Positions 1 to 12,173 of a stretch of 64,000 nt of DNA are shown in pieces. This DNA comes from Paramacrobiotus metropolitanus (lineage: Eukaryota > Tardigrada > Eutardigrada > Parachela > Macrobiotidae), in assembly GCF_019649055.1 (NCBI RefSeq), contig NW_026570285.1, positions 620,001-684,000 of the forward strand. The letters run 5' to 3'. The notes under the pieces were generated by a model. The model was not told the origin of the DNA. It did not search any database and worked only from the letters and a program-made list of their open reading frames with translations. The position numbers and the translations under genes were made by a program. Positions within the stretch are counted from its first letter, which is position 1. The number at the start of each line of letters is the position of its first letter.

Positions 1-1004
1 GGTTTGGCTTGATTTGTTGCGCAAACGATTTATCGTTTCAACACCATATTCGATGTCTGGGGGCAGTAACAACGTAGGTGACGATAACGCAGTGACGATT
101 CCCAACTGGATCACTTTCTTAGGTAAAGGGTACCATGTTTTTTATGACTTTCAGTTTAATTCGGTTGATTTTGTTCTGTAGCAAAACGGTCGAGTAACTC
201 AAATTTACCATGGTGTTGAAAACCTAGTGACCGTTTCAGGCATAAAACAGTGGTTAGCAATTTACGGTCGCTTTTGGTCTTGACGTGCTAACTTAGCTCG
301 ACCTGGTGCAAAAAGTGTTTTGGTGCTTGGATGTTGATTTGACTAATCTCGCCAGAATCTGCGGTCTACAATAAAGTTCATGAATCGCGTAATTTTCTAA
401 AAAATATGTCGACAACAATTTATGAAAGTTTTAAAAATTTGTGAATTCTGGTAAGAGGCGTTTCAAAAAGGGAGAATTTCACCACTCTACTTACCATGTT
501 GAAAGTTACCTATTATACGCAAAGTTCGTGAGGGCAAGGCCACGTCACTAAATCTCTGTAAACACCGGTGTATTTAATAGTAATAACCTTTAACGCAGAT
601 CCCCTTTCTTTTTCTCCGCAAAAGAAAGAAAAACGGTAATCGCTGAGGTTTATTTTATTTGTACTTAAGTATTCAGATTTATGCAAACCTTTATGAATGA
701 AACTGTTTTGAAGTTTGAAATAGGGTGTTGTCGCACAAGGCAAGAAACTTCGACCAAGCAATCAAATAAATCGTTTTTCATTTTCAAAAATGACATCTCA
801 GTTTCATGCAGATTTTAATAAATTTTGTTGCATTTATTGAAACAAAAGTTTGAAATAGAAAAAATAAATCTTCCGTTCTACTTGATGCTTCAATTGCGAC
901 GCCGCTCGGATTTTCCTTCGGTTTTCCTCGAAACAATAGTTCGCTACCGAATTTCGAAATGGCAACGGAAATTTCGTCCATAAAAACTTTTTTAATGAAA
1001 AGGA
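1..1004. other. No gene recognised
   Basis: No reading frame here has a recognisable domain. Short open frames at 513-761 and 784-1098 have no homology that I can see, and the second runs into the GC-rich repeat that starts near 1005. The first 300 bases contain scattered GTAAC/GGTAAC-like words that recur at 9.6-10.3 kb, so this is probably repeat-derived intergenic DNA. Confidence 0.5.
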
Positions 1005-1775
1005 TAATGGAATGCTTTTGTTTTACTTGCTGCTCGCTGCGCTGCGCTTGCTCGCGCCGCAGCTCGGCGTAGCTTTCGCCTCCGCTTTCGGTTTCCACTT
1101 CCGTATCATCACGGTAACAAAAAGTTCAAGCGGAACTGTAAGAAGAATCTCTTCTGAATGAAAGGACAATAGCATCCTGTCGCTTTATTTGCTGCTCCGC
1201 TCATTTTCCTGCGCTCGCTCGCGCCGCAGCTGGGCATCGCCCTCGGCTTTGCCTTCGGTTTCCGTGGAAACGGTAGTTTGCTACCTTAGCATCATGTGAC
1301 AAAACGTTTAAGCTGAACTGTAAGAAAAATCTCTTCAAAATAGCGGGACAGTAAAATCGTCTCGTTTTACTTGCTGTTTCGCTCGCTGCGCTGGGCTTGC
1401 TCGCGCCGCAGCTCGGCGTAGCCTTCGGTTTCCACTTCCGTATCATCACGGTAAAAAAAAGGTTAAACTGAACTGTAAGAAAAATCTCTTCAGAATAGCA
1501 GAACAATAAAATCCTCTCGTTTTACTTGCTGCTTCGCTCGCTGCGCTGGGCTTGCTCGCGCCGCAGCTCGGCGTTGTCTTTGGTTTCGCCTTTGGTTTCT
1601 GCAACCGTATCATTACAGTAACAAAAAGTTTAAGTGGAACTGCAAGAAGAATCTTTTCAGATTAATGGAACAATAGCCCTTTTGTTTTACTTGCAGCTCC
1701 GCTTGTAAGTTTTACTGCGCTCGCTAGCGCCACGTTTTGCGTCGCCCTCGGCTACGCCTTTAGTTTCCACAGTAA
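1005..1775. repeat. Degenerate GC-rich tandem repeat (about 5 units of 150-190 bp)
   Basis: Each unit contains a TTTTACTTGCTGC box, then CGCTCGCTGCGCTGGGCTTG and CTCGCGCCGCAGCTCGGCG, then a TTTCCACTTCCGTATCATCA box, and an ACTGTAAGAARAATCTCTTC box. Units start near 1015, 1185, 1360, 1515 and 1680 and have diverged by substitutions and small indels. A related single unit lies at about 10.1 kb, on the other side of the LTR element. That suggests the retrotransposon inserted at the edge of this repeat family. Small open frames across the array are by-products. Confidence 0.75.
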
Positions 1776-1793
1776 AGAGACAGGATACACTAC

Positions 1794-2366
1794 TGTCGTA
1801 TTATGTGACTGCCAACGGTACTAAGAAGTACGCGATTAACTAACAGCTCTCCGGACGGGATCGCCGTAGTCACTATCCCTCCCTTGCTCAGTGGGTAGAA
1901 CAACTCCTAAATCAACTGTTACAGTAAATACGGACGGAACTAATCAGGAACACGAACCTACAGGAATCTCTAAGCAATTGTGCTGAGATAACTTCTAACC
2001 TCCGGTCGTTACACATGCGGGTCGGACGAAGCACGAGCAAACCGTGTTTACCACGCTATAATCCGATACAAATTACGAACGTCGATAATCACAGAAGATG
2101 CTTTACTTCGCTAACACACAATCATATGCACAACACCAGGAAAGTTAAAAGCAGGTTACCAGTCAAGAATGATCGAGACTGATACGTTAAACACAGGAAG
2201 CAGGATCTTATATAGACTTCTAGGAGCACGAGATACATCGCTATCAAGATGAGAACAGACGAATCACAGATAGCGATAATGAACAACCGCAGTGACGTAG
2301 GAGAAAGGCGTACAGTTATTACAGTAATTATAAGTACGTACGGATGTGTGTAGCTCCCATACGTCA
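1794..2366 (-). repeat. 3' LTR of the retrotransposon
   Basis: This is a 573-bp copy, nearly identical to 9015-9587 (about ten mismatches seen). Its outer edge abuts target duplication CTAC at 1790-1793. Inside, next to 2367, the expected polypurine tract is weak on the minus strand: there is an A-run and a GTGGCGG stretch but no clean purine block. Confidence 0.9.
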
Positions 2367-3657
2367 CCGCCACAAACGGTTTTTTTGCTCCCGCAAACAC
2401 AAACAAATCCATCCGTTCCATCCTGTGATTGTGCGACGCTCCATCCTGATCCATCTCCGCGCAATCCACACGTGTCCATCCGGTGCCCATAATGACTGTA
2501 CGCCTAATCCGAGTGAAATGTGACTTGGTGGGATCTTTGGCGCTTGCTGGCATCCGGAGGTCCACGGTGATTGACATGGCGGGAGATCCAGGAGGCGTCC
2601 GAAGTCCAAAGGGAAGAAAGCAAAACGAAAACAAACAGAAAAACGAAAATGCAACGCGCTGTGCAACACGTCCAAGAAGCAAGGTGCAACCGCACAGTAC
2701 TGCAGTTACACGGAACACAGCACTTCCGGTAGCGAAAACTGCACGCTTTCAAAGCACTCTTTTCCATTTTCTTAAACAGTTTGACTGTGTTATTTTAAGC
2801 TTTAAAATAGTGCAGTTTTGAACGCATTTTTCAACAAAATTATTATCAGTACTATTTGGGACGTCCAAATTAGAAGCTATTCTTTGGTCTGTTTGGAATC
2901 TGCTGGGAAGGAAAGACATCTTCGGGATTGCTGTGTAGTGCGTATCGGGAACCCACTGCACAGTACTGCTGATGCTGTCTGCCGTCGTTCTTTTGCTGCG
3001 CTATCGGGTACCTCGCAACCGCTATTCGTATGGACTACCAGGAACCTCGTTTTGCGGCTAGCTTATCGTAACAACATTTTGCTGATATCCTGCCATACTG
3101 ATTTTCCAACATCCATTCACAGGTAAGGTTTTCAACTTTTTTGCAGTATACTGTACTCTGCAGAGAACACTGGGATATGCTACTGTGTCGCGCTTGCTGT
3201 ACATCTCGTGGCCAACATTATTTTCCACGACTGTTTGAGACTTCACCAGAAACCTTACGTTTTTTGGATTTGATTTAAGCAACAGGTAAGCGTTTTACTT
3301 CAAAAATTTTCGTCAACAACTTGCTGGGATATGTTCAGGATATTGCTGCGTACATTGCAGGCTACCGCTAACGGGGAGACAGTCAGCAGTGCGGATTGCA
3401 ATCCGAGGATGGCAACCACCCAAAATGGCAACGACAAATTCTCTCACTTTGCTACTTGCGAAGTTGCACGTTCACGTCATTGCTTGCCAGTGTAGGTAAT
3501 TCATTACGCAGTTCTGCCGTTACAAAATTATTATTAATAATAAAACCTTAACATCTTTCAAATAGGTTGTTAACCAAAACCAACGTTTTACGTATCCGGA
3601 AGTTAATCTGCGAATATTTTTACGAGAAACTGACATTACTCAGCCAGGACATCAATA
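2367..3657 (-). other. Internal 3' region of the retrotransposon, no coding function seen
   Basis: About 1.3 kb lies between the integrase scrap and the 3' LTR. Short frames exist on both strands (2483-2821, 2818-3126, 3058-3282) but none shows integrase-core, envelope or other retroelement motifs. It may be untranslated element sequence or decayed coding sequence. Confidence 0.5.
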
Positions 3658-3978
3658 TTAAATTTTTCTCTTTTTGTAGATTGGCTGCTGACAACTTACG
3701 GGCTCATTGTCTTCCGCCACGACGGCCGCACTACTTCTTCGCACAACACTGACATTTGGTCGACATTCCGTACATTTCTTTGCGAACTCTTCAATGTCAA
3801 CACCCATATTCGGCCAAAAATACCGCTGCATTAGAAACTGAGACAATTCAACACTGGGACCATACACTTGGTTGTGTACAATTATCTCATGGAAGCGTGT
3901 AATCAACTCTTTACGCCACTGACAAGGTACATAGATTTTCGGAGATTTGCCATTGTGGTCTGGTTTTCGGCATACCAA
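3658..3978 (-). pseudogene. Integrase zinc-binding (HHCC) fragment
   Basis: This frame carries FHEIIVHNQVYGP, then QRYFWPNM, then FAKKCTEC: the His-His-Cys-Cys zinc-binding domain that opens Ty3/gypsy integrases. Spacing and the YFWPNM signature are typical. The catalytic DDE core that should follow is absent, and the frame ends about 60 residues later. It follows the gag frame after a 1-base slip in a G-run near 3978. Confidence 0.75.
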
Positions 3979-5786
3979 TCCCTCAGTAAAAACAAACTGA
4001 TCAGTTCCTGCGATAGGAAGAACGGATGTATTCTTTTCTGATTTTTGAGAGTTCTGTACCAGCTTTTACTATCTGCACACTGCTTCTGTACATCCCTCCA
4101 AAACTGAAGATTGAGAAACTCCTGCGTCGTCGCACATCTGTTCTCATCTGTTGAACTTTCCTTAGGTTTCATCCCGGACAACGAGTTCGGACTGCGAACG
4201 CACCGCGGTGATTTCGGACGCTCGTGTACGTTGTCAACGTTTCTGTGATCAGCCGATACAGGTACAACATTAATTCTTTTATTTCCAATCAACATACACT
4301 GCGCTTCTACACTGTTCACTGTTTGTTTAGGCGGACTCGCCGAAGTTTTACCCCCACAAACTTGACTGGATCCCGTAGCTGTACGACTAACATTTGGACT
4401 ACCGGGTTTTACATCACGCACAGGCGCAGTTGTTTTACCGCACCCCCACAAACTTGTCTGCACAGTATTCTGTTTCTTTTGTGGATGGACACCACCCCCA
4501 CAAACTTGACTGGTACTGACTGAACAATTCTTTTTTACAGGTGATGTTACGACATCAGAAGCGGGAAAAACCTTCATCTTCATAATCTCCATTATATTGC
4601 ACTGTGCCCGCGACGGAGTTGCCTGTTGCTGCGACTGTGGACCAACATTACACCGTGCCAATATCTGCGGATTAGGTTCATACAACCGGGGAAGAACAAG
4701 CTCATTGCGGCAGCTATGTGCCGAATGTAAACCGTGACAGCGGTAACAAATTTCAGCTCCGTAATTCGTGTACCATTTATCTTTATAAATTTTACGTTCA
4801 TCAAATACGGACTGATTTTTTACAGGTGCACCGGGATTCTGTGAATTTTGGTTGACATTATTGTTTCCGTGGTACGGTTGTCGAAAACCACCACTGTTTC
4901 CCCCACGGTAAAAATTGTTTTTGCGATTATTATTATTCGGCGGATAATAACCTTGGTTGTAACCGGCATTATTGTTTACAGGTTCATTCAATGGGAAGTT
5001 ACCACTTGGGCTCTGCAACTGCGGAACGGGCATATTACCATTAACCGAAAGCTGCGGCGCCTGTCCGTACTGCATTGGCCACTGCGGATACTGACCATTC
5101 TGCGTCACTGCTGACTGATACATCGTACCGTGATTATTCTGGTAAGCAAACTGCGGCGCGTTATCATAATTCCTATTTGATTGACGCTGCTGGTAATTAC
5201 CGTTATTACTGTTATTATTAAAATTCCCGCGATATCCAGAATTACCATTTCTCTGTACATCACTAGGCGCAACACTCTTTTTCTCGGAAATTAAAGACAC
5301 TTCCATTGTCTCTAACTTTTGTAACCGCAAAATCATTTCATCCATTGTTTTGACATTTTGTGGATACAATTGTGTAAACCAATTTTCCTTATTTTGTTTT
5401 AGGCCATCCAGAAGGATACCAACGCGCTCTCCTTCAGACATCTGCAGTACCTCAAACCAGTGCAGAAAACTGTCTGTGTACGACGCAACTGTGTCGTCGG
5501 CGCGGAAAATACGAGCATTCATCTCGCGACGTAATTCGGCAGGCGTGACAGCCGAATTAAAATGTTTCAACAATTTGGGACGGAAGAAGGTAATCCATTG
5601 CTCGTTTGGATTATCTTCAAACAATTTTTTAAACCAAATCGCAGCATTATTTCTGAGAGCAGCAGCTACTTCTCTGCACGTCCTCTCGTTATCCCAGTCA
5701 TTCGACAAAATACACGTATCGACATTGTTCAGCCACTGGTCGATTGGGCCAGATTTTTTTGTATTTTCGTAGCGCTGCAGATTCAT
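3903..5786 (-). pseudogene. gag: Gag-like polyprotein of the retrotransposon, broken at its 3' end
   Basis: This is a 627-codon frame. Residues 1-160 resemble the retrotransposon gag capsid domain, with a conserved Trp-rich start (GPIDQWLNNVDTC), the NAAIWFKKLF segment and FRPKLLKHF. Residues 170-340 are Asn/Gln/Gly-rich. A Cys/His cluster near residue 343 (CYRCHGLHSAHSC) looks like a slightly irregular zinc knuckle. Residues 390-540 are Ser/Pro-rich. The last 60 residues resemble the linker just before an integrase zinc domain and then run out of frame at 3975-3980, where integrase sequence continues in another phase. Capsid and integrase ends are therefore joined with protease, reverse transcriptase and RNase H missing. 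Confidence 0.7.
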
Positions 5787-5901
5787 AAGCTTTTCAGTTC
5801 TTTTCGAAGAACTTTTATTTTGAGCGATAATATTCCAGCATTCTACTCTGATGCTCTACTAACGACTGGACTGTAATTTCCAGAGGAGCACTGGAACGAG
5901 T

Positions 5902-6318
5902 TTACAAAACGGGACTTCCACCACGAGGTGAGAGTACATCATTATCAACAACACCTGGATGAGTATTACCCACACCACCAACATTTTCGGGGGAAACATT
6001 TTGGACCGGATGTGCGTTATCACGAACGCTCCACCGACTCTCCAGACGTGCTGCATCTAGTGAAACGGAACTCGGACGCACAGGAGCCTGTGGCTGCGAC
6101 TGCAGATGCACCGGGACAAGCGGTACAGCTGAATTGTTATTTAATATTACCGAACCCTGCTGCGGGCTGACTTGCTGATACGGCTGGGATAAATTCAGCT
6201 CAGAAGGACCAAGGTTTTGTCCGTCATATTGCGACATACGCGGGGGTACTCGGACTCCACCCGTGCCAACAGGTATTTCTGCTTGATGAACTGCTTGACC
6301 ACCGCCATAGCGCACGTT
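5902..6318 (-). pseudogene. Retroelement linker frame after an in-frame TAG
   Basis: This frame continues in phase with the coiled-coil frame above, directly after the TAG at 6319-6321. It encodes a Gln/Pro/Ser/Val-rich linker and ends at a TAA near 5902. The same phase continues past that TAA with protein-like sequence until close to 5830, and the gag frame takes over through an A-run. The pattern fits one originally continuous gag polyprotein broken by two stops and a 1-base change. Stop read-through is possible but not needed to explain it. Confidence 0.4.
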
Positions 6319-8195
6319 CTAATTTCGGTAATGCATTAGTTCCTGCTGAAAACCAGCAAATTCTGCTTGCATATTTTTAACCGTTTGTTCACCCTCACGA
6401 AGAGCCGTTGTTAGCTGAATTTTTTCTCTCTGCAACTGGGTGACTTCTTCCTGTTTCTCAAAAGCAGCAGCTTGCGCTTTTTCCTTGGCTGTAACTGCCG
6501 AATCACACGCTGCGCATTTTTTATTCTTAGCAGCAGACAGTCTTTCTGCGCCTTTTCTTTCGCTTGTTTTTCATTCGCGAAATCAATTTTAAATTGCGCT
6601 ATTTGTGCCTGTAATGCTTCTTCATTATCTTTACAGGTTGCTGGCAACACTGTACGCGCCGACTGGTGCATGAAATCGTTTTGAGAGCGACAAATCGCTA
6701 ACTCTTCTTCCAACTTGGACACCCGTTCGGACTCTGGTACGAATTTCTGTTTCCATTCTTGCAGCTCATCCCAAAATTTCTTACGCTGCTGCGCCACATC
6801 ATTAAAATTTCTCGTTGTTTTAGCGTGATTATATTTTTCAGTTTTCAGTTCGTCCTGGACTTGATCGAGCTGAGCTTTTAACGACGATACTTCATTTTTT
6901 AGAGTGGCACTAGACTGGACATCCTGAGACTGTGCCAGCTCGGAGTTGCGAAACTCATCCAACTCTCCTCCGGTATCTTCCAGGTGAGTTTCCAATCTGC
7001 GATTCACATCTGTTAATAAATCTCTTTCCTTGTATATTTCATCCAGTTCAGCTTTCAAATCTTTTATATTATCCCGGTAATTTATCAGATTTTTCTCGCT
7101 TGACCGGACTTTCTCATTCCAACGAAATATTTCTTCGTTCGCTTCATTCAACTTAACTCGCGTCTCATTATACTTTGCGCGAAAAATATTTTTATCCTTC
7201 TTTTCTTGATCCAGGTCAGTGTTCAACTGCCGGATCTGACCCATGGACTGGACACTGCTGTTGAAAGAGCCAATGAGTTTGCGAATGCTCTTAAACATCG
7301 TGCCGCTTGACTGCCGTGCAACTTGCGCAACATCATTATCCGTTTCTGTCGCTTCAAGTGCTTTGTCGACTTGCACCACCTTCTCCATAAATGCGTTATC
7401 GGGAGGAGCGAAATCTGTTTCCGCCAAAATTTTTCTCAAATACTGTTGTGAAGGATGAACTACCATCACTTCCGACTCTTCAGCAGTATGGCCGATTACG
7501 GCCTGATTTAACTGACTATGTTCCGGTGAACCGGGCGCTGACAGGAAATTTTCTTCACCGGATATCGGCGATTGTACTACTGATTCTCTTCTCGAAATCT
7601 TTGAAAAATCTATAGGCTTTGCGCCATCTGACACCACTTCCCGCTGATCATCCAAAAGGTTGAGCTGATCAACTGGAATGTTAGTTTCCTGTGCCTTATT
7701 TTCAACCGCCTCTGTCAGTGCATTTCCACTAGACAAATCCTGCGTACTTCGTGTTTGACGAGTCGATTCCATTGGCTGCGGCTGCTCGCTTGCAGATACT
7801 GCTGCTTTTCGCTCTTCCGTTTTCTTTTTATACTCGGGTAATTGTTCATATGCCCGTTTAACCGCTTCCTGAAACTCTTCGTCTGAAATTTCCAGGTACG
7901 CTTCCGGTATACACTGTTCTGATTCTACCCAACCACGGTAGTAGAACGGTGCTCTCGGTTTCGGGTTCGAAAACTGTCCGATTTCCTGGTATTCAATCCA
8001 GGTTTTTCCACAAAATGCTTTCGGCTGGCTAGGAGGTTCAACTCCTAGTACCTCGTACATCAGTCCCAAAGGAATTACTTCCGCATTAAATTTGAATATT
8101 TTCTGTTGTGATATTGCCTCACAGGGGCCTAATATCACTCGCTTCGGGTCAATTGTGACCAGCTGGGTAGTGTTTTTTTTCACTGTATCCGACAT
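6319..8195 (-). pseudogene. Retroelement ORF1, long coiled-coil protein with one frameshift
   Basis: The first open frame of the retrotransposon starts at ATG 8195. About the first 130 residues form an ordered-looking head with aromatic and proline motifs (LGLMYEVLGVEPP, FYYRGWVESEQCIPEAYL). An acidic/Ser-rich linker follows, then about 300 residues of heptad-rich coiled coil. The original frame ends near 6411, but the coiled coil continues in another frame (CAACDSAVTAKEKAQ and EEVTQLQREKIQ) to a TAG at 6319-6321. The switch lies in an A-rich run near 6570, so one base is probably missing. I do not recognise the head domain. The position between PBS and gag suggests an N-terminal extension of gag or a separate structural protein. 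Confidence 0.6.
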
Positions 8196-9000
8196 TATTG
8201 TCCGATTTTTCTTTTATCGACCTTTAAGGTTTCGATGAAAGAAAACAGCAGCAATAAAGCTTCCGGTACACTACGCCTATTGTGCCCAAACAAGCAGCTA
8301 TTGTGCTACTGTTCACAAAAGCAACGTCTCTTCTTTAAGGTTTCAGACGTTGACCACTACCGCAATTTGCTGCAGTATCCTTATAATTAATTACTATGGA
8401 CAACCTTTGCGGTTATTCCACAATTAAAATTTAGTTTCCTCTTGTCTCAGGTCAGTCACCGACTGCCTGGATTGTTTACGTTTTACTAGCCAGCTATCAC
8501 TGACTGCCAATCAGGCTACCGATTACGGCTTGCCTTTTGTGTGCAGCTAGTGAAGATTTTATCTAGCCTTGCCACTGACAATGGCTCGGCTACTGCGTTA
8601 TCACTGTTTACAATCCGACTGCAGCCAGGCACGCTGACACTGCAGATCTGCTTTATTCACCGCGATCACTGCTTTGCGCAGACAAACCCGGAAATTACCC
8701 ACAGTTTACGCGGTTTATCCGCCAACACAGTCGACCTTTAAGGTTTCGACTGTGAATTTACTGCTGACTTCGGTCCGATTTTAATTATAATTTATATGGC
8801 GACTAAGCTCAGCTAATTATTGGGCGAGGAAGCTCAGCCCGGGGAGGAAGCTCACCCAATAAAAACCTTAGGTCAGATCAGGAACGCTGACCTCCTTCGG
8901 CGTACCATACGGTTCAACGCCTTTCTACGGACCATTCACACACATTCACACGTAACATACCATCCACAATTTTACTGTAACATCAAGAAAATCACGAACC

Positions 9001-9014
9001 ATCGGTGGGCGCCA
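9001..9014 (-). other. Primer binding site of the retrotransposon
   Basis: Read on the minus strand, TGGCGCCCACCGAT begins at 9014, directly against the LTR end at 9015. TGGCGCCC is a common start for PBS sequences complementary to a tRNA 3' end ending in GGGCGCCA. I did not assign the tRNA. Confidence 0.75.
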
Positions 9015-9587
9015 TGTCGTATTATATTACTGCCAACGGTACTAAGAAGTACGCGATTAACTAATAGCTCTCCGAACGGGATCGCCGTAGTCACTATCCC
9101 TCCCTTGCTCAGTGGGTAGAACAACTCCTAAATCAACTGTTACAGTAAATACGGACGGAACTAATCAGGAACACGAACCTACAGGAATCCCTAAGCAATT
9201 GTGCTGAGATAACTTCTAACCTCCGGTCGTTACACATGCGGGTCGGACGAAGCACGAGCATACCGTGTTTACCACGCTATAATCCGATACAAATTACGAA
9301 CGTCGATAATCACAGAAGATGCTTTACTTCGCTAACACACAATCATATGCACAACACCAGGAAAGTTAAAAGCAAGTTACCAGTCAAGAATGATCGAGAC
9401 TGATACGTTAAACACAGGAAGCAGGATCTTATATAGACTTCTAGGAGCACGAGATACATCGCTATCAAGATGAGAACAGACGAATCACAGATAGCGATAA
9501 TGAACAACCGCAGTGACGTAGGAGAAAGGCGTACAGTAATTACAGTAATTAGAAGTACGTACGGATGTGTGTAGCTCCCACACGTCA
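9015..9587 (-). repeat. 5' LTR of the retrotransposon
   Basis: This is a 573-bp copy matching 1794-2366 with TG...CA ends. The minus-strand transcript would start inside it. It abuts CTAC at 9588-9591 on the outside and the primer binding site at 9014 on the inside. Confidence 0.9.
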
Positions 9588-9591
9588 CTAC

Positions 9592-10480
9592 CAAAAACTG
9601 ACACAGTTACGGTACCTTGTTACAGTTAGGCAGAGGTAACATTTATTACTGGTAACGCTTGGTTTGAGTAGTAACGGTGGTAGCGGTAACACGCAACGAT
9701 GAACCATCATAATAATTATGAAAAACAACAGTGGCAATGCAGGTGACAGTGTTAACGTTAGTAACGGTAGTAATGACTCCTGGCTTCGCTGGGTTTCCTA
9801 AATAGATGTTTCGCTATGGCAACGCTTCAAAACCATTTCGAACAATTGCTCAGAAGCCTTAGAATCCTTTTGATTTTGTTTAGAATTTTACCCTTTTGAT
9901 TTTGTTTAGAATTTTACATCTTCTCGAATGTGCGCTTCTTAAGCGTACCCCTTCAAACAAATTTGTAACTTGCAATTTCGTGAGCGCAAATTTTTGTACT
10001 TCATCCTCGATGAATACCGGTGTTAGTCATTCTGAATCCATTTCAGGTTATCTTTTTTCAGGATTTTTACATTCAGTTTATTTAAGCAACAATCAAATGA
10101 TTGCTCGCGCTGCAGCTCGGCGGCGCCCTCAGCTCCTTTATAAAAGCAGTTAATCATTAAAGTAAAAGCGTTTTATTAAGGCATTTGTTTATGAAAAGGG
10201 TAGCAGCAACCCGAAACGGTGACAAAAACATGCACGGTAATCCATTACGGTAACGGTTACAATGACCTTATCCCGCCATAGTAATCCATTACAAAACTGG
10301 TTGCGGTAAGGGTAACCCGTTACCCTATGGATTAATCATTATAGAAATTTAGTATTGATCACCCGCTGCATAAAAAATAATCTGTTATGATAACAGTAAT
10401 CCTCGTCTAAAGTAACTTATTGCGGTTACGGTAATTTTACTGATAGCATTTCGAAATGGTTGGGAAAGCTTTTCATAGTA
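9592..10480. repeat. Intergenic DNA rich in GGTAACGG-like words, with a 27-bp duplication
   Basis: GTAAC/GGTAACGG words recur at 9600-9790 and 10190-10330. The sequence CCTTTTGATTTTGTTTAGAA and its next few bases are tandemly duplicated at about 9867-9920. A unit related to the GC-rich repeat of 1.0-1.8 kb lies at about 10100-10140. I see no gene. Confidence 0.55.
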
Positions 10481-10609
10481 AAAGTTACCTGTTACGGGAC
10501 CAGTAAAAATAAAACACCCCACCACCAACACCGGGTAAAATTTTCGGACCGGGTCCATAAAACGAGCTACTTCTACAATTGTACGGCGGACTCTGCATAA
10601 AAATGCATA

Positions 10610-11127
10610 AGTATGTAAGATTGAAAAACGTATAAGTATTTCCCCAAACGTCAATTCCCTAAAACGACACCCACCAAGGGTCGTTAAAAAACCCTTGACG
10701 GGTCCAAATTTTACGACCACCCTAATATCACTGCTAGTTTGTCAGTAATGACCGGGTTATTATTTACGTCACGGTTCCCCAAAAACGATCCACCCGGGGG
10801 CCGCTAAAAAAATCTGGCCCGGGTCCAAATTTCCGGACCCCTCGTACATTATTACGGCGGGTTCGTCAATAATGGCCGGTTATAATTTACGTCACGGTTA
10901 CCCAAAACCGCTCCACCAGGGGGTCGCTAAAAGATCCGCCCCGGGTCCAAATTTCCGGACCCACCGTACATTACTACGGCGGGTTTGTCAATAATGGCCG
11001 GGTTATAATTTACGTCACGGTTCCCCAAAAACACTCCACCAGGGGGTCGCTAAAAGATCCGCCCCGGGTCCAAATTTCCGGATCCCCGGTACATTACTAC
11101 GGCGGGTTCGTCAAAAATGACCCGGTT
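10610..11127. repeat. Satellite-like tandem repeat, about 123-bp unit
   Basis: The marker GTTYGTCA occurs at 10737, 10861, 10983 and 11106, so the period is 122-124 bp. Each unit also holds ATAATTTACGTCACGGTT, a CTCCACCAGGGGGTCGCTAA box and GGGTCCAAATTTCCGGA. The three central copies are close to identical. A more diverged copy lies to the left (10480-10735), so at least four units are visible. Confidence 0.85.
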
Positions 11128-12173
11128 AGGTTTTGAATTTTAGACTACCTTCTCAATTGTTTCAGCGGGGGCTGCGCTCCCCGCACCCCCTGCTTATTGG
11201 GGCTCCGCCCCAAACCCCGGCCAGCTGCTTCGCCCCTGGACCCCGGGAACCCGGCTCTCCGGTTCGTCACGTCACACATTTTAAATTAAAAACGCTTCGC
11301 TCGCTTCGCTCGCTCGCTTGATTATCACATTTAATGTACATTTAATTTTTATACGTAATGTACAATATATATTTATTTATGTATATATATGCTAATTAAT
11401 TATTCATTTAATGTGCATAATCTGATGTTCATAATTTATATACTTACAGTACATATGTTGAATAGTGCGCACACGCGGCTGACGGCTTTGATACCGGTGC
11501 GTCTGCAAGCTGCTGATAAAAATTCGTCCTACAAATTAATACAGTATTATGGTTAATAATTAAAGTTCAACCTGCAGCCGGCACGTGCAGCGGTGCCCGC
11601 GTACAGATGCAAAATTATTATTCATATTTGGCTGGTTTAGCACTGAAGGGTGTGTTGTATAATTACACGTGGAATTCAGCCGGCATTTCTCACAGTCGTC
11701 TTTTCTGCGCCGTACACCTCGCATTGCATCACGCTCATTTACAATACCGGTTCCGAGAGATCAGCGTGGTTTTTCTGCTTACAAAATGCCGACATTTACG
11801 ACAATTCTCGTACACATTAATGCACCAAATGCTTAAACGCTCACCGGTTTATTGCATAAAATTTCACACGCATTGCATATGCAGCCGGCTGAAAAAACAG
11901 CAACAGAAATAAATGACGGCTGCCGGAATTTTTTCCTTCCCAGTCATTTATTTATCGGCGCTAGGATTTTTTTATGCCACTTGTGCCCGGAAATTTTTTG
12001 GAGCCACACTTGCTCTCTCGTTCCTCTATCGCGGTATGACTCAGCGTTCATACGCTCGCTTTGGATAGAGTCCAGTCTGCGCATCGCATCACGCATCCGT
12101 TGCCAGTAGAGATCGTTTTATTTCGTTGCTGCGCAAAGACGTTGCAGTAAACAAACACCGGTTCGCCGGTATT
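11128..12173. other. Intergenic region upstream of gene A
   Basis: This stretch contains a short CGCTTCGCTCG direct repeat (11290-11320) and AT-rich DNA at 11330-11460. I see no convincing gene; frames at 11607-11912 and 11852-12109 have no domain signature. The promoter of gene A presumably lies in the last few hundred bases, but I see no clear TATA box. Confidence 0.4.

Larger units (their letters stand above)
1790..9591 (-). mobile_element. LTR retrotransposon, Ty3-like, minus strand, internally deleted
   Basis: Two 573-bp direct repeats (1794-2366 and 9015-9587) start TGTCG and end CGTCA, differ at roughly ten positions by eye, and are flanked by the same 4-bp target duplication CTAC (1790-1793 and 9588-9591). 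Read on the minus strand, the 5' LTR is the right-hand one. A primer binding site follows it without a gap. Internal frames from 5' to 3' are a long coiled-coil ORF (from 8195), a gag-like ORF with an approximate zinc knuckle (from 5786) and the zinc-binding end of an integrase (to 3658). No protease, reverse transcriptase or RNase H core was found, so the copy must be non-autonomous. The 4-bp duplication, PBS type and integrase fragment favour Ty3/gypsy-like over BEL/Pao. The near-identical LTRs imply a fairly recent insertion despite frameshifts and stops in the coding part. Confidence 0.88.

Noticed and set aside
2367-3657. Reverse transcriptase or envelope remnants in the LTR element
   Set aside because: I looked for the YxDD box, protease DSG/DTG and integrase DDE spacing in all frames and saw none.
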